DNA of 64,000 nt from Verrucomicrobiota bacterium. GTDB lineage: Bacteria > Verrucomicrobiota > Verrucomicrobiia > Chthoniobacterales > UBA10450. Positions 25,335-34,230 of this stretch are shown piece after piece. The notes below the pieces were generated by a model. It was given only the letters and a program-made list of their open reading frames with translations, did no database searches and was not told the DNA's origin. Made by a program: the position numbers and the translations under genes. The stretch is from assembly GCA_003219415.1 (NCBI GenBank), contig QHOS01000018.1:1-64000 (forward strand), in the 5' to 3' direction. The stretch's first letter is position 1. Each line of letters begins with the position of its first letter.

Positions 25335-25782
25335 TTTCCTTTTCCGGCGTCATTCCAATTTTCTCGGCCACACGACGCGAGGGAATGTTTTCCGGATGAA
25401 TCAGGGAAATCACTCGTGGTAATTTTAGCCCGACAAACGCATAATCGCGCACGGCGCGTGCGGCTTCCGTGATCAGACCACGGTTCCAATACGCAGGATC
25501 CAGCCGGTAACCAATTTCGATCTCTTCTGGTGCTTCATGGTGATGGAGAAAACCGCAGTAACCCAGGAGATGGTTATTCTCACGAAGAACAACTGCAAAT
25601 TGCGAAGGCAGACCAGCGTGGTTCCGAGAGAGGAATTTCTGGAGTACGGTCTCCGTTTGCTCGCGCGTGTATGGGCCGAGCGAAAAGCGCATGAAATCGC
25701 GGCTGGCCATCAATTCGGCAAGCCGCCCGATGTCTTCGTCTTGGAATGGACGCAGAATTAGTCGCGATGTTTCCAGAATCAT
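25258..25782 (-). CDS. GNAT-family N-acetyltransferase
   Basis: A 174-residue RimJ/RimL-type acetyltransferase; start at the ATG at 25782, giving MILETSRLILRPFQDED, the usual first strand. The acetyl-CoA loop lies in YRLDPAYWNRGLITEAARAV, and ENIPSRRVAEKIGM is the typical family helix. Substrate could be a protein N-terminus or a small amine. The stop lies 77 bases inside the 3' end of parA on the opposite strand, a tail-to-tail overlap. Confidence 0.88.
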   Translation of the reverse strand: MILETSRLILRPFQDEDIGRLAELMASRDFMRFSLGPYTREQTETVLQKFLSRNHAGLPSQFAVVLRENNHLLGYCGFLHHHEAPEEIEIGYRLDPAYWNRGLITEAARAVRDYAFVGLKLPRVISLIHPENIPSRRVAEKIGMTPEKEITFRGFPTTVFALSREKWQAASGAG

Positions 25783-25832
25783 TTGGTTAAACAAACACAA
25801 ATTCTAAGGCAGTTGCGATTCATAATCGAAAG

Positions 25833-26474
25833 ATGGCGACGGGCACTGAAGAATACGCGCGCCCAGCGCAACCGCCGGACACGTCAAGCTTGGCCGGGTT
25901 GCGCGACGCGGCGCGCGAATGCAAAGCGTGTCATCTTTACAAGCGGGCTACACAAACCGTGTTTGGCGAAGGCCCGAAAGACGCAGCGATCATGCTGGTC
26001 GGCGAGCAGCCTGGCGATTACGAAGATCAGGAGGGTAAACCCTTCGTTGGACCCGCTGGAAAAATCATGGATCAGGCCCTCGAAGAAGCGGGAATTGATC
26101 GCAAGGAAGTTTACGTCACGAACGCGGTGAAACACTTCAAATGGGAGCCTCGTGGGAAGCGCCGGATTCATCAGAAACCAAATTCGCGCGAAATCGCAGC
26201 CTGTCGGCCATGGCTGGAAGCGGAGCTGCGTCTTGTGAAGCCAAAGTTGCTGGTGTGTCTCGGCGCCACGGCAGCGCAGACGGTCTTCGGTCCATCATTC
26301 CGTGTGACTCGCGAACGCGGCAAGGTATTATCTTCGAAACTTGCGCCGAGAACCCTCGCCACCGTGCATCCATCATCTCTTCTTCGACAACCGGACGAGG
26401 AATCGCGGCAACGCGAGTATAAGCGGTTCGTAGTGGATCTGCGCGCGGCACGAAGGGCAGCCAGCAAAGAATAG
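25833..26474 (+). CDS. udgX: Uracil-DNA glycosylase of the UdgX type
   Basis: A 213-residue family-4-like uracil-DNA glycosylase. Four cysteines placed for the 4Fe-4S cluster are C30, C33, C124 and C142. Motif 1 is GEQPGD (57-62) with GKPFVGPAG, and motif 2 is HPSS (179-182). The loop GKRRIHQKP contains KRRIH at 109-113, the hallmark of UdgX, in which the His attacks the abasic sugar and leaves the enzyme covalently bound to DNA after uracil removal. The match of GEQPGD and KRRIH is the basis for this call; covalent trapping by His113 is an inference from the family. The gene stands alone between the acetyltransferase and tgt. Confidence 0.92.
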   Translation: MATGTEEYARPAQPPDTSSLAGLRDAARECKACHLYKRATQTVFGEGPKDAAIMLVGEQPGDYEDQEGKPFVGPAGKIMDQALEEAGIDRKEVYVTNAVKHFKWEPRGKRRIHQKPNSREIAACRPWLEAELRLVKPKLLVCLGATAAQTVFGPSFRVTRERGKVLSSKLAPRTLATVHPSSLLRQPDEESRQREYKRFVVDLRAARRAASKE

Positions 26475-26511
26475 ATTAATGGTAGCGAGGCTGCGCTGCG
26501 CTGTCCCTGCC

Positions 26512-27669
26512 TCATTCGACCCTAAGCAGATCTCGCGTTTTGTATTCAGCGGCAAACGCTTTGCGAAACCGATCGAATGTTCCCTTTTCGATTTCAGCGC
26601 GCGCCTGATTCATCAGATTCAAATAAAAATGCAAGTTATGCAGCGTGATCAGGCGAAGACCAAGAATTTCTTCTGCCTTGATAAGGTGTCGAATGTAGCC
26701 ACGCGTAAATTCACGACAGGCCTCGCACGCGCAGTTTTCTTCTATCGGATTCTTGTCCAGAATGAACTCGGCGTTTTTTAAATTGATCGTGCCCGCCGCC
26801 GTAAATGCTGTTCCATTTCGCGCCAGGCGCGTCGGCAAAACGCAATCGAACATGTCCATCCCGCGCGCGATCAGCTCCAGCAGTTGCGGCGGCGTGCCGA
26901 GTCCCATCGCGTAACGTGGCTTATTCGCGGGCAAGAATGGCTCCGCCCATTCGACGGCTCGCATCATTTCCTCCTCTGGCTCGCCCACGCTCACGCCGCC
27001 GATGGCATAACCAGCGAAATCAAGATCCACAATCGCTTGCGCGCTTTCTTTGCGCAGATCTTCAAACGTCCCGCCTTGAACGATGCCGAAGAGCATCGAA
27101 TCGGCGAGTTCCGGCCTTGCCATTTCGGCGTTTCGCCGTTTCCACTCCCGGCATCGTTTCGCCCAGCGCGTTGTCATCTCTGCGCTTTCCGCTGCGTAAT
27201 CGTATTCACACGGATACGGAACGCACTCGTCGAGCGCCATTGCGATGTCGCTGCCGAGCAACGTCTGAATTTCCATGGCGATCTCCGGTGAAATGAATGC
27301 TCGCGCGCCGTCGATGTGATTTTGAAACTCGACACCTTGCTCTGTGATTTTCCGCAATTTGGCCAACGAAAAAATCTGGTAACCACCGCTATCCGTCAGA
27401 AGGGGGCCATCCCAGTTCATAAAGTTGTGCAAGCCGCCAAAATGTTTGAGCACATCGAGTCCGGGCCTAACGAATAGATGGTACGTATTTCCGAGAACGA
27501 TTTGCGCATTCAGTTCGTGCAGCTCCCGCGGACTGACGCCTTTCACCGAACCTTGTGTTCCTACGGGCATGAACGTCGGCGTATCGATCTCGCCATGCGC
27601 AGTCGTTAGGCGCCCACGCCGGGCGTTCGAATGGCTATCGGTAGCTAAACGTTCGAAGCTTTGCTGCAT
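26512..27669 (-). CDS. tgt: tRNA-guanine transglycosylase
   Basis: Tgt exchanges G34 of GUN-anticodon tRNAs for preQ1 on the way to queuosine. The 385 residues include TFMPVGTQGSVKG, the substrate-binding LLTDSGGYQIFSL with the catalytic Asp, GIVQGGTFEDLR, GYAIGGVSVGE and the zinc site CACEACREFTRGYIRHL. Length and motifs are standard. It diverges from the ribosomal cluster. Inside it, the codons for EWKRRNAEM are made from the same CGCCGTTT word seen at the end of the crotonase gene. Confidence 0.97.
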   Translation of the reverse strand: MQQSFERLATDSHSNARRGRLTTAHGEIDTPTFMPVGTQGSVKGVSPRELHELNAQIVLGNTYHLFVRPGLDVLKHFGGLHNFMNWDGPLLTDSGGYQIFSLAKLRKITEQGVEFQNHIDGARAFISPEIAMEIQTLLGSDIAMALDECVPYPCEYDYAAESAEMTTRWAKRCREWKRRNAEMARPELADSMLFGIVQGGTFEDLRKESAQAIVDLDFAGYAIGGVSVGEPEEEMMRAVEWAEPFLPANKPRYAMGLGTPPQLLELIARGMDMFDCVLPTRLARNGTAFTAAGTINLKNAEFILDKNPIEENCACEACREFTRGYIRHLIKAEEILGLRLITLHNLHFYLNLMNQARAEIEKGTFDRFRKAFAAEYKTRDLLRVE

Positions 27670-27675
27670 CTCAAT

Positions 27676-27705
27676 CAGAGATTGCTCGACTCCGTTCGGA
27701 ATGAC
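27676..27705. repeat. GTCATTCCGAGCG family, half-site D
   Basis: CAGAGATTGCTCGACTCCGT followed by TCGGAATGAC: one arm of the dispersed inverted repeat, placed at the tgt start and upstream of the rpsL promoter. Confidence 0.65.
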
Positions 27706-27726
27706 AAACGGAGTATAAAATATTTT

Positions 27727-27754
27727 TTGCAGACCGCGTTTTTCCCTCTATATT
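27727..27754 (+). promoter_or_regulatory. Candidate sigma-70-type promoter for the ribosomal cluster
   Basis: TTGCAG (27727-27732) and TATATT (27749-27754) are separated by 16 bases and precede rpsL by 110 bases. The untranslated leader this implies contains a GGGCG/CGCCC hairpin with a T-rich loop at 27800-27819, a possible site for autogenous control. The promoter is predicted by eye. Confidence 0.5.
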
Positions 27755-27864
27755 CGGGGCTCACCGCATCAGGCGCGTGAGAGAGTTTGCGCGCGACCTG
27801 GGCGGGTTTTTTGTCGCCCCGGGCACGACGCTTTTGGCGGCTCTTTGTTTTTGAAATTTGGAAG

Positions 27865-28284
27865 ATGCCCACGATTAATCAACTGATCCGGAAAGGACGC
27901 CGAAAGATATCGGTGAAGTCGAAGTCACCTGCGCTGGCCGATTGTCCGCAGCGGCGTGGTGTGTGTGTGCAGGTGATGACACGCACACCTAAGAAGCCGA
28001 ATTCTGCGCTGCGCAAAGTGGCAAAAGTGCGGTTGACGAACGGTCAGGAAGTGATTGCCTACATTCCGGGCGAGGGGCATAATTTACAGGAGCACTCCAT
28101 CGTGCTTGTACGTGGGGGACGCGTGAAGGATTTGCCGGGTGTCCGCTATCATATTGTGCGCGGAACGCTCGACGCGCTGGGCGTGGATGGGCGCCGGCGC
28201 AGCCGCTCCAAATACGGGGCGAAGCGTCCTAAGGGTGGTGCTGGCGGAGGCACAGCGAAGGAAGCCGCCGCCGAGAAGAAATGA
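27865..28284 (+). CDS. rpsL: 30S ribosomal protein S12
   Basis: Start at ATG 27865 ([12 protein letters not shown]); the open frame upstream is not coding. The 139 residues carry [17 protein letters not shown] (streptomycin-site lysine) and [15 protein letters not shown], with the Asp that is methylthiolated in many bacteria. The last 15 or so residues ([16 protein letters not shown]) are an extra Gly/Ala/Lys tail. S12 is at the decoding centre. First gene of the str-S10-spc block. Confidence 0.97.
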   Translation: MPTINQLIRKGRRKISVKSKSPALADCPQRRGVCVQVMTRTPKKPNSALRKVAKVRLTNGQEVIAYIPGEGHNLQEHSIVLVRGGRVKDLPGVRYHIVRGTLDALGVDGRRRSRSKYGAKRPKGGAGGGTAKEAAAEKK

Positions 28285-28305
28285 TATTGGATAGGAAAAC
28301 CGACA

Positions 28306-28779
28306 ATGTCGCGACGGAAAAGAGTTTACAAAAAGGAGGAGCGCGTCGATTCCCGCTATGGGAGTCCGGCGGTGGAACGCCTGATTACCACGGTGATGAA
28401 GCGTGGCAAGAAATCGCTGGCGGAGCGGATTGTGTACACAGCGATCGACAAATCTCGTGAAGGTTCTGATTCAGTCGATCCGTTGGAAGTCGTGAATAAG
28501 GCGGTCGAGAATGTCCGTCCGCGATTAGAAGTAAAATCACGCCGGGTCGGCGGAGCAACTTATCAAGTCCCGATGGAGGTGACGCCCGCGCGACAGATTT
28601 CTCTGGCTACTCGTTGGATCGTCCAATACGCGGACAATCGCAAAGGCATGCCGATGGCCGAAGCACTGGCTCAGGAAATAAAAGACGCCGCGGCAGGCCA
28701 GGGGAACGCGATCAAGAAACGCGAAGACACTCATAAAATGGCGCAAGCGAACCGCGCGTTTGCGCATTTCCGTTGGTGA
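28306..28779 (+). CDS. rpsG: 30S ribosomal protein S7
   Basis: The 157-residue protein starts [20 protein letters not shown] and ends [10 protein letters not shown], the canonical ends of S7. It nucleates folding of the 16S 3' domain. A weak TAGGAA lies upstream. It lies 21 bases after rpsL and its stop is 5 bases before the chosen fusA start. Confidence 0.97.
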   Translation: MSRRKRVYKKEERVDSRYGSPAVERLITTVMKRGKKSLAERIVYTAIDKSREGSDSVDPLEVVNKAVENVRPRLEVKSRRVGGATYQVPMEVTPARQISLATRWIVQYADNRKGMPMAEALAQEIKDAAAGQGNAIKKREDTHKMAQANRAFAHFRW

Positions 28780-28784
28780 CGACT

Positions 28785-30965
28785 ATGGCGACGGCGACGA
28801 TGGAACAGAAAAAGAGCCCGGTGAAAAATCCAAATTCACCGAATCGCAAGTTCCCGCTGGAACGAACGCGGAACATCGGCATCGCAGCGCACATCGACGC
28901 CGGCAAGACGACGATTACCGAGCGCGTGCTGTTTTACACCGGCATGATTCATAAGATGGGCGAGGTGCATGAAGGCACTACCGTCACCGATTGGATGGAC
29001 CAGGAGCGCGAACGGGGCATTACGATTACATCGGCAGCGACGACGTGCAGTTGGGCGCAACGCAAAGAAGAAGGCGTTTACAAGATTTTTGAAGGCATCA
29101 AGCAGCGGATCAACATTATTGATACGCCCGGACACGTCGATTTCACCGCGGAGGTCGAGCGTTCGTTGCGTGTACTCGATGGCGCGATCGCAGTTTTCGA
29201 CGGTGTGGCCGGCGTGCAGCCGCAATCGGAAACAGTCTGGCGTCAGGCGACAAAATACAATGTGCCACGCTTGGCGTTCATCAACAAAATGGATCGCGTC
29301 GGGGCCAACTTTGAAATGTCGGTGGACAGCATTCATAAAAAACTTGGCGCGAACGCGTGGCCGGTGTTGCTGCCGCTCGGCAGAGAAGATCAACTTAAAG
29401 GTCAGCTCGACGTCATTAATAAGAAGGCAATTATCTATTCAGACAGCGACCAGCTGGGATCGACCTACGAAGTCACCGATGTGCCGAAGGAATATGTCGA
29501 TCTCGTTGAGAAGGCTTATAACGATCTGGTCCAACAAGTTTCTAATATCGATGACGAGGTTGCCGAGGCTGTCATCCATGAAAAACCGGTCACGCCGGAG
29601 CTATTGAAGGCTGGAATTCGCCGGCAAACGATCGCGAATAAATTTGTGCCGGTCATCGGTGGCTCGGCGTTAAAGAACATTGGCGTGCAGTACCTGGTCG
29701 ATGCGGTGGTCGATTATTTGCCCAGCCCGCTCGACATTCCGGCGGCGAGAGGTCAGGACCCCGATACCGGCGAGCCGATTGATGCGCCGACTGATGACAA
29801 CGGCAACTTCTGCTCGCTGGCCTTCAAGCTTTGGAGCGATCCGTTTGTAGGAAAACTGGTTTTCTTCCGTGTTTATTCCGGCACGTTGAGCAAAGGCGAC
29901 ACGGTTTACAACCCGCGCACGAACAAGCGAGAGCGCATCTCGCGATTGATTCAGATTCAAGCCGATAAACGCGCAGACATAGAGACCTGTTACTCGGGCG
30001 ATATCGCCGCCATTGTCGGAATTAAAAATATCACCACGGGCGATACTCTTTGCGACGAAGACCATCCGATTCTGCTCGAGCCGCCGACATTTCCTGATCC
30101 CGTCATTTCAATGGCCATCGAGCCAAAGACAAAATTGGATCAGGAAAAAATGGGCATCGCCCTGCAGCGGTTGTCTGAAGAAGATCCGACGTTCAAGGTT
30201 TATACGCACGAAGACACCGGCCAGACCATCATTGCCGGGATGGGCGAGCTGCATTTGGAGATTATTCGCGACCGCATGTTCCGCGAATTCAAAGTCGACG
30301 CGAACGCGGGCAAACCCCAAATCGCGTACCGCGAAACGATCACTGCCAGCGCGCACGGCGTCGGCAAGTTGATCAAGCAATCAGGTGGCCGCGGTCAGTA
30401 CGGCCACGTCGAAGTGGATGTTCGTCCCGGCGCTCGAAGCACCGGGTTGGTTGTCGAAAACAAAATTGTCGGCGGCGTCATTCCGCGCGAATACATTCCT
30501 GCCGTCAAAAAAGGCATCGACGAAGCCGTGCTCAACGGCGTACTGGGCGGTTATCCTGTTGTCGATGTTGAGGTCGATATCGTTTACGGTTCGTTTCACG
30601 AAGTCGATTCCAACGAGCTTGCATTTAAGATGGCGGCGATCTTCGCGATGAAAGATGGGTTTAAACAGGGCAAACCGATTCTGCTGGAGCCGATCATGAA
30701 GGTCGAAAACATCACCCCGGACGAGTTTCAGGGAGACATTTGCGGCGACTTGAGCCGGCGTCGTGGCAGCATAAACAATATCGAGACACGCGGCAATCTC
30801 GCCATTATTCACGCCGAAGTTCCGCTCGCCGAGTTGTTCGGTTACGCGACTGCCATTCGTTCGCTTTCCAAGGGTCGCTCCAGTTATTCGATGGAACCGT
30901 CGCATTTCCAACCGGTGCCAGCGAACCTGGTTTCGGGTATTCTCGACCAGAAAGAGGCCAAATGA
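28785..30965 (+). CDS. fusA: Elongation factor G
   Basis: EF-G drives ribosomal translocation and, with RRF, recycling. Start at ATG 28785 (726 residues). G1 [10 protein letters not shown]2 region [13 protein letters not shown]3 DTPGHVDF and G4 NKMD are intact; domain IV and the C-terminal [12 protein letters not shown] are typical. A roughly 20-residue N-terminal addition ([16 protein letters not shown]) is unusual. It is in the classical rpsL-rpsG-fusA order, but tuf is absent and rpsJ follows directly, overlapping by ATGA. Confidence 0.97.
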   Translation: MATATMEQKKSPVKNPNSPNRKFPLERTRNIGIAAHIDAGKTTITERVLFYTGMIHKMGEVHEGTTVTDWMDQERERGITITSAATTCSWAQRKEEGVYKIFEGIKQRINIIDTPGHVDFTAEVERSLRVLDGAIAVFDGVAGVQPQSETVWRQATKYNVPRLAFINKMDRVGANFEMSVDSIHKKLGANAWPVLLPLGREDQLKGQLDVINKKAIIYSDSDQLGSTYEVTDVPKEYVDLVEKAYNDLVQQVSNIDDEVAEAVIHEKPVTPELLKAGIRRQTIANKFVPVIGGSALKNIGVQYLVDAVVDYLPSPLDIPAARGQDPDTGEPIDAPTDDNGNFCSLAFKLWSDPFVGKLVFFRVYSGTLSKGDTVYNPRTNKRERISRLIQIQADKRADIETCYSGDIAAIVGIKNITTGDTLCDEDHPILLEPPTFPDPVISMAIEPKTKLDQEKMGIALQRLSEEDPTFKVYTHEDTGQTIIAGMGELHLEIIRDRMFREFKVDANAGKPQIAYRETITASAHGVGKLIKQSGGRGQYGHVEVDVRPGARSTGLVVENKIVGGVIPREYIPAVKKGIDEAVLNGVLGGYPVVDVEVDIVYGSFHEVDSNELAFKMAAIFAMKDGFKQGKPILLEPIMKVENITPDEFQGDICGDLSRRRGSINNIETRGNLAIIHAEVPLAELFGYATAIRSLSKGRSSYSMEPSHFQPVPANLVSGILDQKEAK

Positions 30966-31273
30966 GTAATGGCCAACGCATTCGAATTCGCTTGAAGGCG
31001 TTCGATCACCGCATGCTCGATCAATCCGCGGTAGAGATCGTTGAAACTGCGAAACGCACAGGGGCGCGCGTGGCTGGGCCGATTCCACTGCCGACGTTGA
31101 TTGAGAAATTCACGGTGAATCGTTCTCCGCACGTTGATAAAAAGTCGATGGAGCAATTTGAAATTCGCACGCACAAACGGCTGTTGGATATCATTGAGCC
31201 GACGGCGAAGACAGTGGATGAATTAAAGAAATTGAATTTGCCTGCGGGCGTTGACATTACGATTAAGATTTAA
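30962..31273 (+). CDS. rpsJ: 30S ribosomal protein S10
   Basis: Start ATG 30962 overlaps the fusA stop (ATGA), so translation is coupled. The 103 residues match S10: [26 protein letters not shown] and [14 protein letters not shown]10 is also NusE, the partner of NusB/NusG in antitermination. It opens the S10 operon, here without an evident separate promoter. Confidence 0.97.
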   Translation: MSNGQRIRIRLKAFDHRMLDQSAVEIVETAKRTGARVAGPIPLPTLIEKFTVNRSPHVDKKSMEQFEIRTHKRLLDIIEPTAKTVDELKKLNLPAGVDITIKI

Positions 31274-31310
31274 GCGGAGGCGCTTCTGAAACATTTGCAA
31301 TCGCACGGTC

Positions 31311-32021
31311 ATGATCATCGGACTTCTTGGACAAAAAATTGGTATGACCAGCGTCTACGACGCCAAGGGTCGATTGTGCCCCGTGACCGTGATCGCTGCC
31401 GGCGATAACGTTTTGCTGCGTCGTTTGACCGAAGATAATGAGGGCTATTCCGCCGTGCAGGTCGGGTTCGCTGCACAGAAGGAATCGCGCGTGACCAAAG
31501 CTTTGCTTGGCGAATTCAAAAAGGCAGGCGTAGGACCGCAAAAATTCGTGCGGGAGTTTCGTCTCGCATACGATCTCCCTGAAGGCGAGGTCAATCTAAG
31601 CGTCACGCAATTTCAAGCGGGTGACTATGTCGATGTAATCGGCCGATCGAAGGGAAAAGGATTTCAGGGCGTGATGAAGAAGCACAACTTTCATGGGCAA
31701 GGCGCCGCGCACGGTTCGAAGACCCACCGACGCATTGGCGCGGTCGGCAATCGGTCCACGCCCGGACGGATTTGGAAAAACCAAGGCATGCCGGGCCATC
31801 TCGGCGATGAACGTGTGACCGTGCAAAATCTTCAGGTCATGCAGGTGCGCGAAGCCGATAATATTATTTTGATCAGTGGCGCCGTTCCGGGAGCGAATGG
31901 AAGTTATGTCATTGTCAGACCGGCAATCAAGAATCCTGGAGTGAGAATTGCGGAGCATCAAGCGCACAAAAAAGCAGATCAAGCAGTCGCGGCGAAGAAG
32001 CCGGCAATAACAGTTCGATAA
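31311..32021 (+). CDS. rplC: 50S ribosomal protein L3
   Basis: The 236-residue protein begins MIIGLLGQKIGMTSVYD and contains GKGFQGVMKKHNFHGQGAAH with GSKTHRRIGAVG, the loop that reaches the peptidyl transferase centre, including the Gln methylated in other bacteria. The C-terminal 25 residues form a Lys/Ala tail. A GGAGG 30 bases upstream is too far to be its ribosome site. Confidence 0.97.
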   Translation: MIIGLLGQKIGMTSVYDAKGRLCPVTVIAAGDNVLLRRLTEDNEGYSAVQVGFAAQKESRVTKALLGEFKKAGVGPQKFVREFRLAYDLPEGEVNLSVTQFQAGDYVDVIGRSKGKGFQGVMKKHNFHGQGAAHGSKTHRRIGAVGNRSTPGRIWKNQGMPGHLGDERVTVQNLQVMQVREADNIILISGAVPGANGSYVIVRPAIKNPGVRIAEHQAHKKADQAVAAKKPAITVR

Positions 32022-32024
32022 GAA

Positions 32025-32660
32025 ATGAGCGCAAAAGTTCTAACCAAAGCCGCTGCCAAGGAAGCCGGGATTGAACTGATCGAAGACGGGCACGGCACCC
32101 AGGCTGTGCACGACACGATCGTTGCTATGCGAGCGGCGCGGCGTTCCGGTTCGGCCAATACCAAGACGAAAGCAGAAGTGGATCTCTCGGGTGCAAAACC
32201 GTGGCGACAAAAAGGGACCGGCCGCGCGCGAGCCGGCTACAAATCGTCGCCCATCTGGCGCGGCGGCGGCGTCGTTTTTGGTCCCAAGCCGCGAGATTAT
32301 TCCAAAAAGATCTCGAAATCCGTACGGCGTCTCGCCTTTCGAAAAGCATTGAGCGAGCGAATCAAAGGAGGCGACATTTTGACGATTGACAAATTCGCTG
32401 TGCCAGAGCTGAAGACGAAATCGTTTGTGACACTGCTGAAAAAACAAACAGACGCCCGGAAAGTTTTATTGGTCTCGGATGCATTTGATCAAAACACGTT
32501 GAAATCAGGACGGAACATCAAACCGGTGACGCTTGCCACCGCTTCAGGTGTGAACACGGAGCAGTTGCTTGCGTTCGAGAAAATTCTCGTTACGCAGAAG
32601 GCGCTGGAAAGATTAGCGGAGCGGACTCGCCCGCCTCGAAGTAGCGGATCCACGGAATAA
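32025..32660 (+). CDS. rplD: 50S ribosomal protein L4
   Basis: The 211 residues contain KPWRQKGTGRARAGYKSSPIWRGGG, the extended loop lining the exit tunnel. In E. coli L4 also represses its own operon. Three bases separate it from rplC. The last residues (RTRPPRSSGSTE) are a non-conserved tail. Confidence 0.96.
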   Translation: MSAKVLTKAAAKEAGIELIEDGHGTQAVHDTIVAMRAARRSGSANTKTKAEVDLSGAKPWRQKGTGRARAGYKSSPIWRGGGVVFGPKPRDYSKKISKSVRRLAFRKALSERIKGGDILTIDKFAVPELKTKSFVTLLKKQTDARKVLLVSDAFDQNTLKSGRNIKPVTLATASGVNTEQLLAFEKILVTQKALERLAERTRPPRSSGSTE

Positions 32661-32664
32661 TGCG

Positions 32665-32946
32665 ATGAACGAGCCGCACGAGATTATTCAAACTGCATCG
32701 TTGACTGAAAAATCAACACTGATGAGCGAGAAACAGAACAAGTACGTTTTTCGCGTCAGTCCGCGCGCTAACAAGATTCAGATCAAGAACGCAATCGAGC
32801 GCCTGTTTCAAAAGAAAGTGATCGATGTGAACACTTGTAATTACGCGGGCAAGGAGAAACGAGTGCGCGGCCCTGTGGGACGACGACCGCGTTGGAAGAA
32901 AGCCATTGTGACTTTGAAGGAAGGCGACAAGATCGACCTTATCTAG
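32665..32946 (+). CDS. rplW: 50S ribosomal protein L23
   Basis: The 93 residues hold [22 protein letters not shown] and [18 protein letters not shown], the L23 fold at the exit of the tunnel, where trigger factor and SRP dock. The first 20 residues are shorter in conserved content than usual but include SLTEKS. It follows rplD by four bases. Confidence 0.96.
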   Translation: MNEPHEIIQTASLTEKSTLMSEKQNKYVFRVSPRANKIQIKNAIERLFQKKVIDVNTCNYAGKEKRVRGPVGRRPRWKKAIVTLKEGDKIDLI

Positions 32947-32948
32947 CT

Positions 32949-33797
32949 ATGGCATTAAAAGAATTTCGCCCATTAACGCCGACGCTCCGCTTCAAGTCAC
33001 TGCCTACTTTCGATGAAATCACAAAGTGGCGGCCTGAGAGGAGGCTTGTCGAGCCGAAGAAAAAAACCGGCGGTCGCAACAGCTACGGGCGGCTCACGTC
33101 GCGGCATATCGGCGGCGGACACAAACAGAAATATCGCAAGGTTGATTTTGCGCGACGCAAGCGCGGGGTCTCCGCAGAGGTTATAGGAATCGAATACGAT
33201 CCAAACCGCTCTGCGCGCATCGCTCTCATTAAGTACGCCGACGGCGAACTAAGTTACATTCTCGCGCCAAACGGCCTTCGGGTGGGATCGACGGTCGCCG
33301 CCGGAGACGATGTCGCGCCTGACCTCGGAAATGCTTTGCCACTTCGCGCCATTCCGTTGGGTACTAATATTCATAACATCGAACTGAGTCCGGGCCGCGG
33401 TGGAAAGGTTGCGCGAAGCGCGGGGCAACAGGCAACTCTAACAAACATCGAAGGTGGTTACGCACTGGTGAAAATGCCTTCGGGCGAAATTCGGCGCATT
33501 CACGAAAACTGCTTCGCGACAATTGGACAGGTAGGAAATGTCGATCACATGAACGTATCGAGCGGTAAAGCGGGACGTACTCGCTGGCGAGGACGGCGGC
33601 CGCATGTGCGCGGCATGGTGATGAACCCGATCGATCATCCAATGGGTGGCGGCCAGGGTAAATCAAAAGGCGGCGGAGGACGGCACCATCCGGTTAGTCC
33701 CTGGGGACAACTGGCCAAAGGATTTAAGACGCGCAGCAAACATAAGCCGAGTGATCGCTTTATTTTGGAAAGGAGAAGACCGAAAAAGAAATCGTGA
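32949..33797 (+). CDS. rplB: 50S ribosomal protein L2
   Basis: Start ATG 32949, two bases after the rplW stop region (282 residues). Conserved L2 features: [37 protein letters not shown], and the C-terminal [28 protein letters not shown] with the His needed for peptidyl transfer. Ends in a Lys/Arg tail. The upstream open frame is shared with rplW and is not used. Confidence 0.97.
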   Translation: MALKEFRPLTPTLRFKSLPTFDEITKWRPERRLVEPKKKTGGRNSYGRLTSRHIGGGHKQKYRKVDFARRKRGVSAEVIGIEYDPNRSARIALIKYADGELSYILAPNGLRVGSTVAAGDDVAPDLGNALPLRAIPLGTNIHNIELSPGRGGKVARSAGQQATLTNIEGGYALVKMPSGEIRRIHENCFATIGQVGNVDHMNVSSGKAGRTRWRGRRPHVRGMVMNPIDHPMGGGQGKSKGGGGRHHPVSPWGQLAKGFKTRSKHKPSDRFILERRRPKKKS

Positions 33798-33866
33798 GTG
33801 CTGGAGGGCGGAGCGCTGTGACGCCGGTCTCGCAGAGCTCGATCCTCCACTATTCACTTGAAAATT

Positions 33867-34145
33867 ATGGCTAGATCGTTAAAGAAAGGACCCTTCGTCG
33901 AGTTGTATCTTCTGGAGAAGATCGACAAGATGAACAGCGCTGGCGTAAAGAAACCGATCAAAACGTGGTCGCGGCGCTCGATGGTGACGCCGGATTTTGT
34001 CGGCCACACGTTTTTGGTGCATAACGGAAAGACGTTTAATTCCGTTTTCGTTACCGAGAACATGGTCGGTCATAAGCTGGGCGAATTTTCGCCCACGCGC
34101 GTGTTTAAGAAACACGGTTCGCATACGGCGAAGGTGACGAAATAG
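33867..34145 (+). CDS. rpsS: 30S ribosomal protein S19
   Basis: Start ATG 33867 ([12 protein letters not shown]), 92 residues. [20 protein letters not shown] and [16 protein letters not shown] are typical. S19 sits at the head of the 30S near S13. Unlike in most bacteria, the next gene is not rplV but an envelope-type coiled-coil protein. Confidence 0.97.
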   Translation: MARSLKKGPFVELYLLEKIDKMNSAGVKKPIKTWSRRSMVTPDFVGHTFLVHNGKTFNSVFVTENMVGHKLGEFSPTRVFKKHGSHTAKVTK

Positions 34146-34158
34146 TTTTTTAGTTACG

Positions 34159-34230
34159 AGTTGATAGTTGATAGAAATGAACCTGTGCACGTTGCCAAGG
34201 TGAAACAATCAACAATCAACTATCGACTAG
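34159..34230. repeat. Inverted word repeat GTTGATA...TATCAAC after rpsS
   Basis: GAGTTGATAGTTGATAG at 34159-34175 faces CAATCAACAATCAACTATCG at 34207-34226. Each arm is a two- to threefold word repeat, and together they form a stem. The right arm is translated as the N-terminus of the inserted gene. The same word occurs at 45479-45512. Confidence 0.75.

Noticed and set aside
30381-31088. 235-codon minus-strand frame across fusA-rpsJ
   Set aside because: Antisense to two conserved translation genes; composition is that of a shadow frame.
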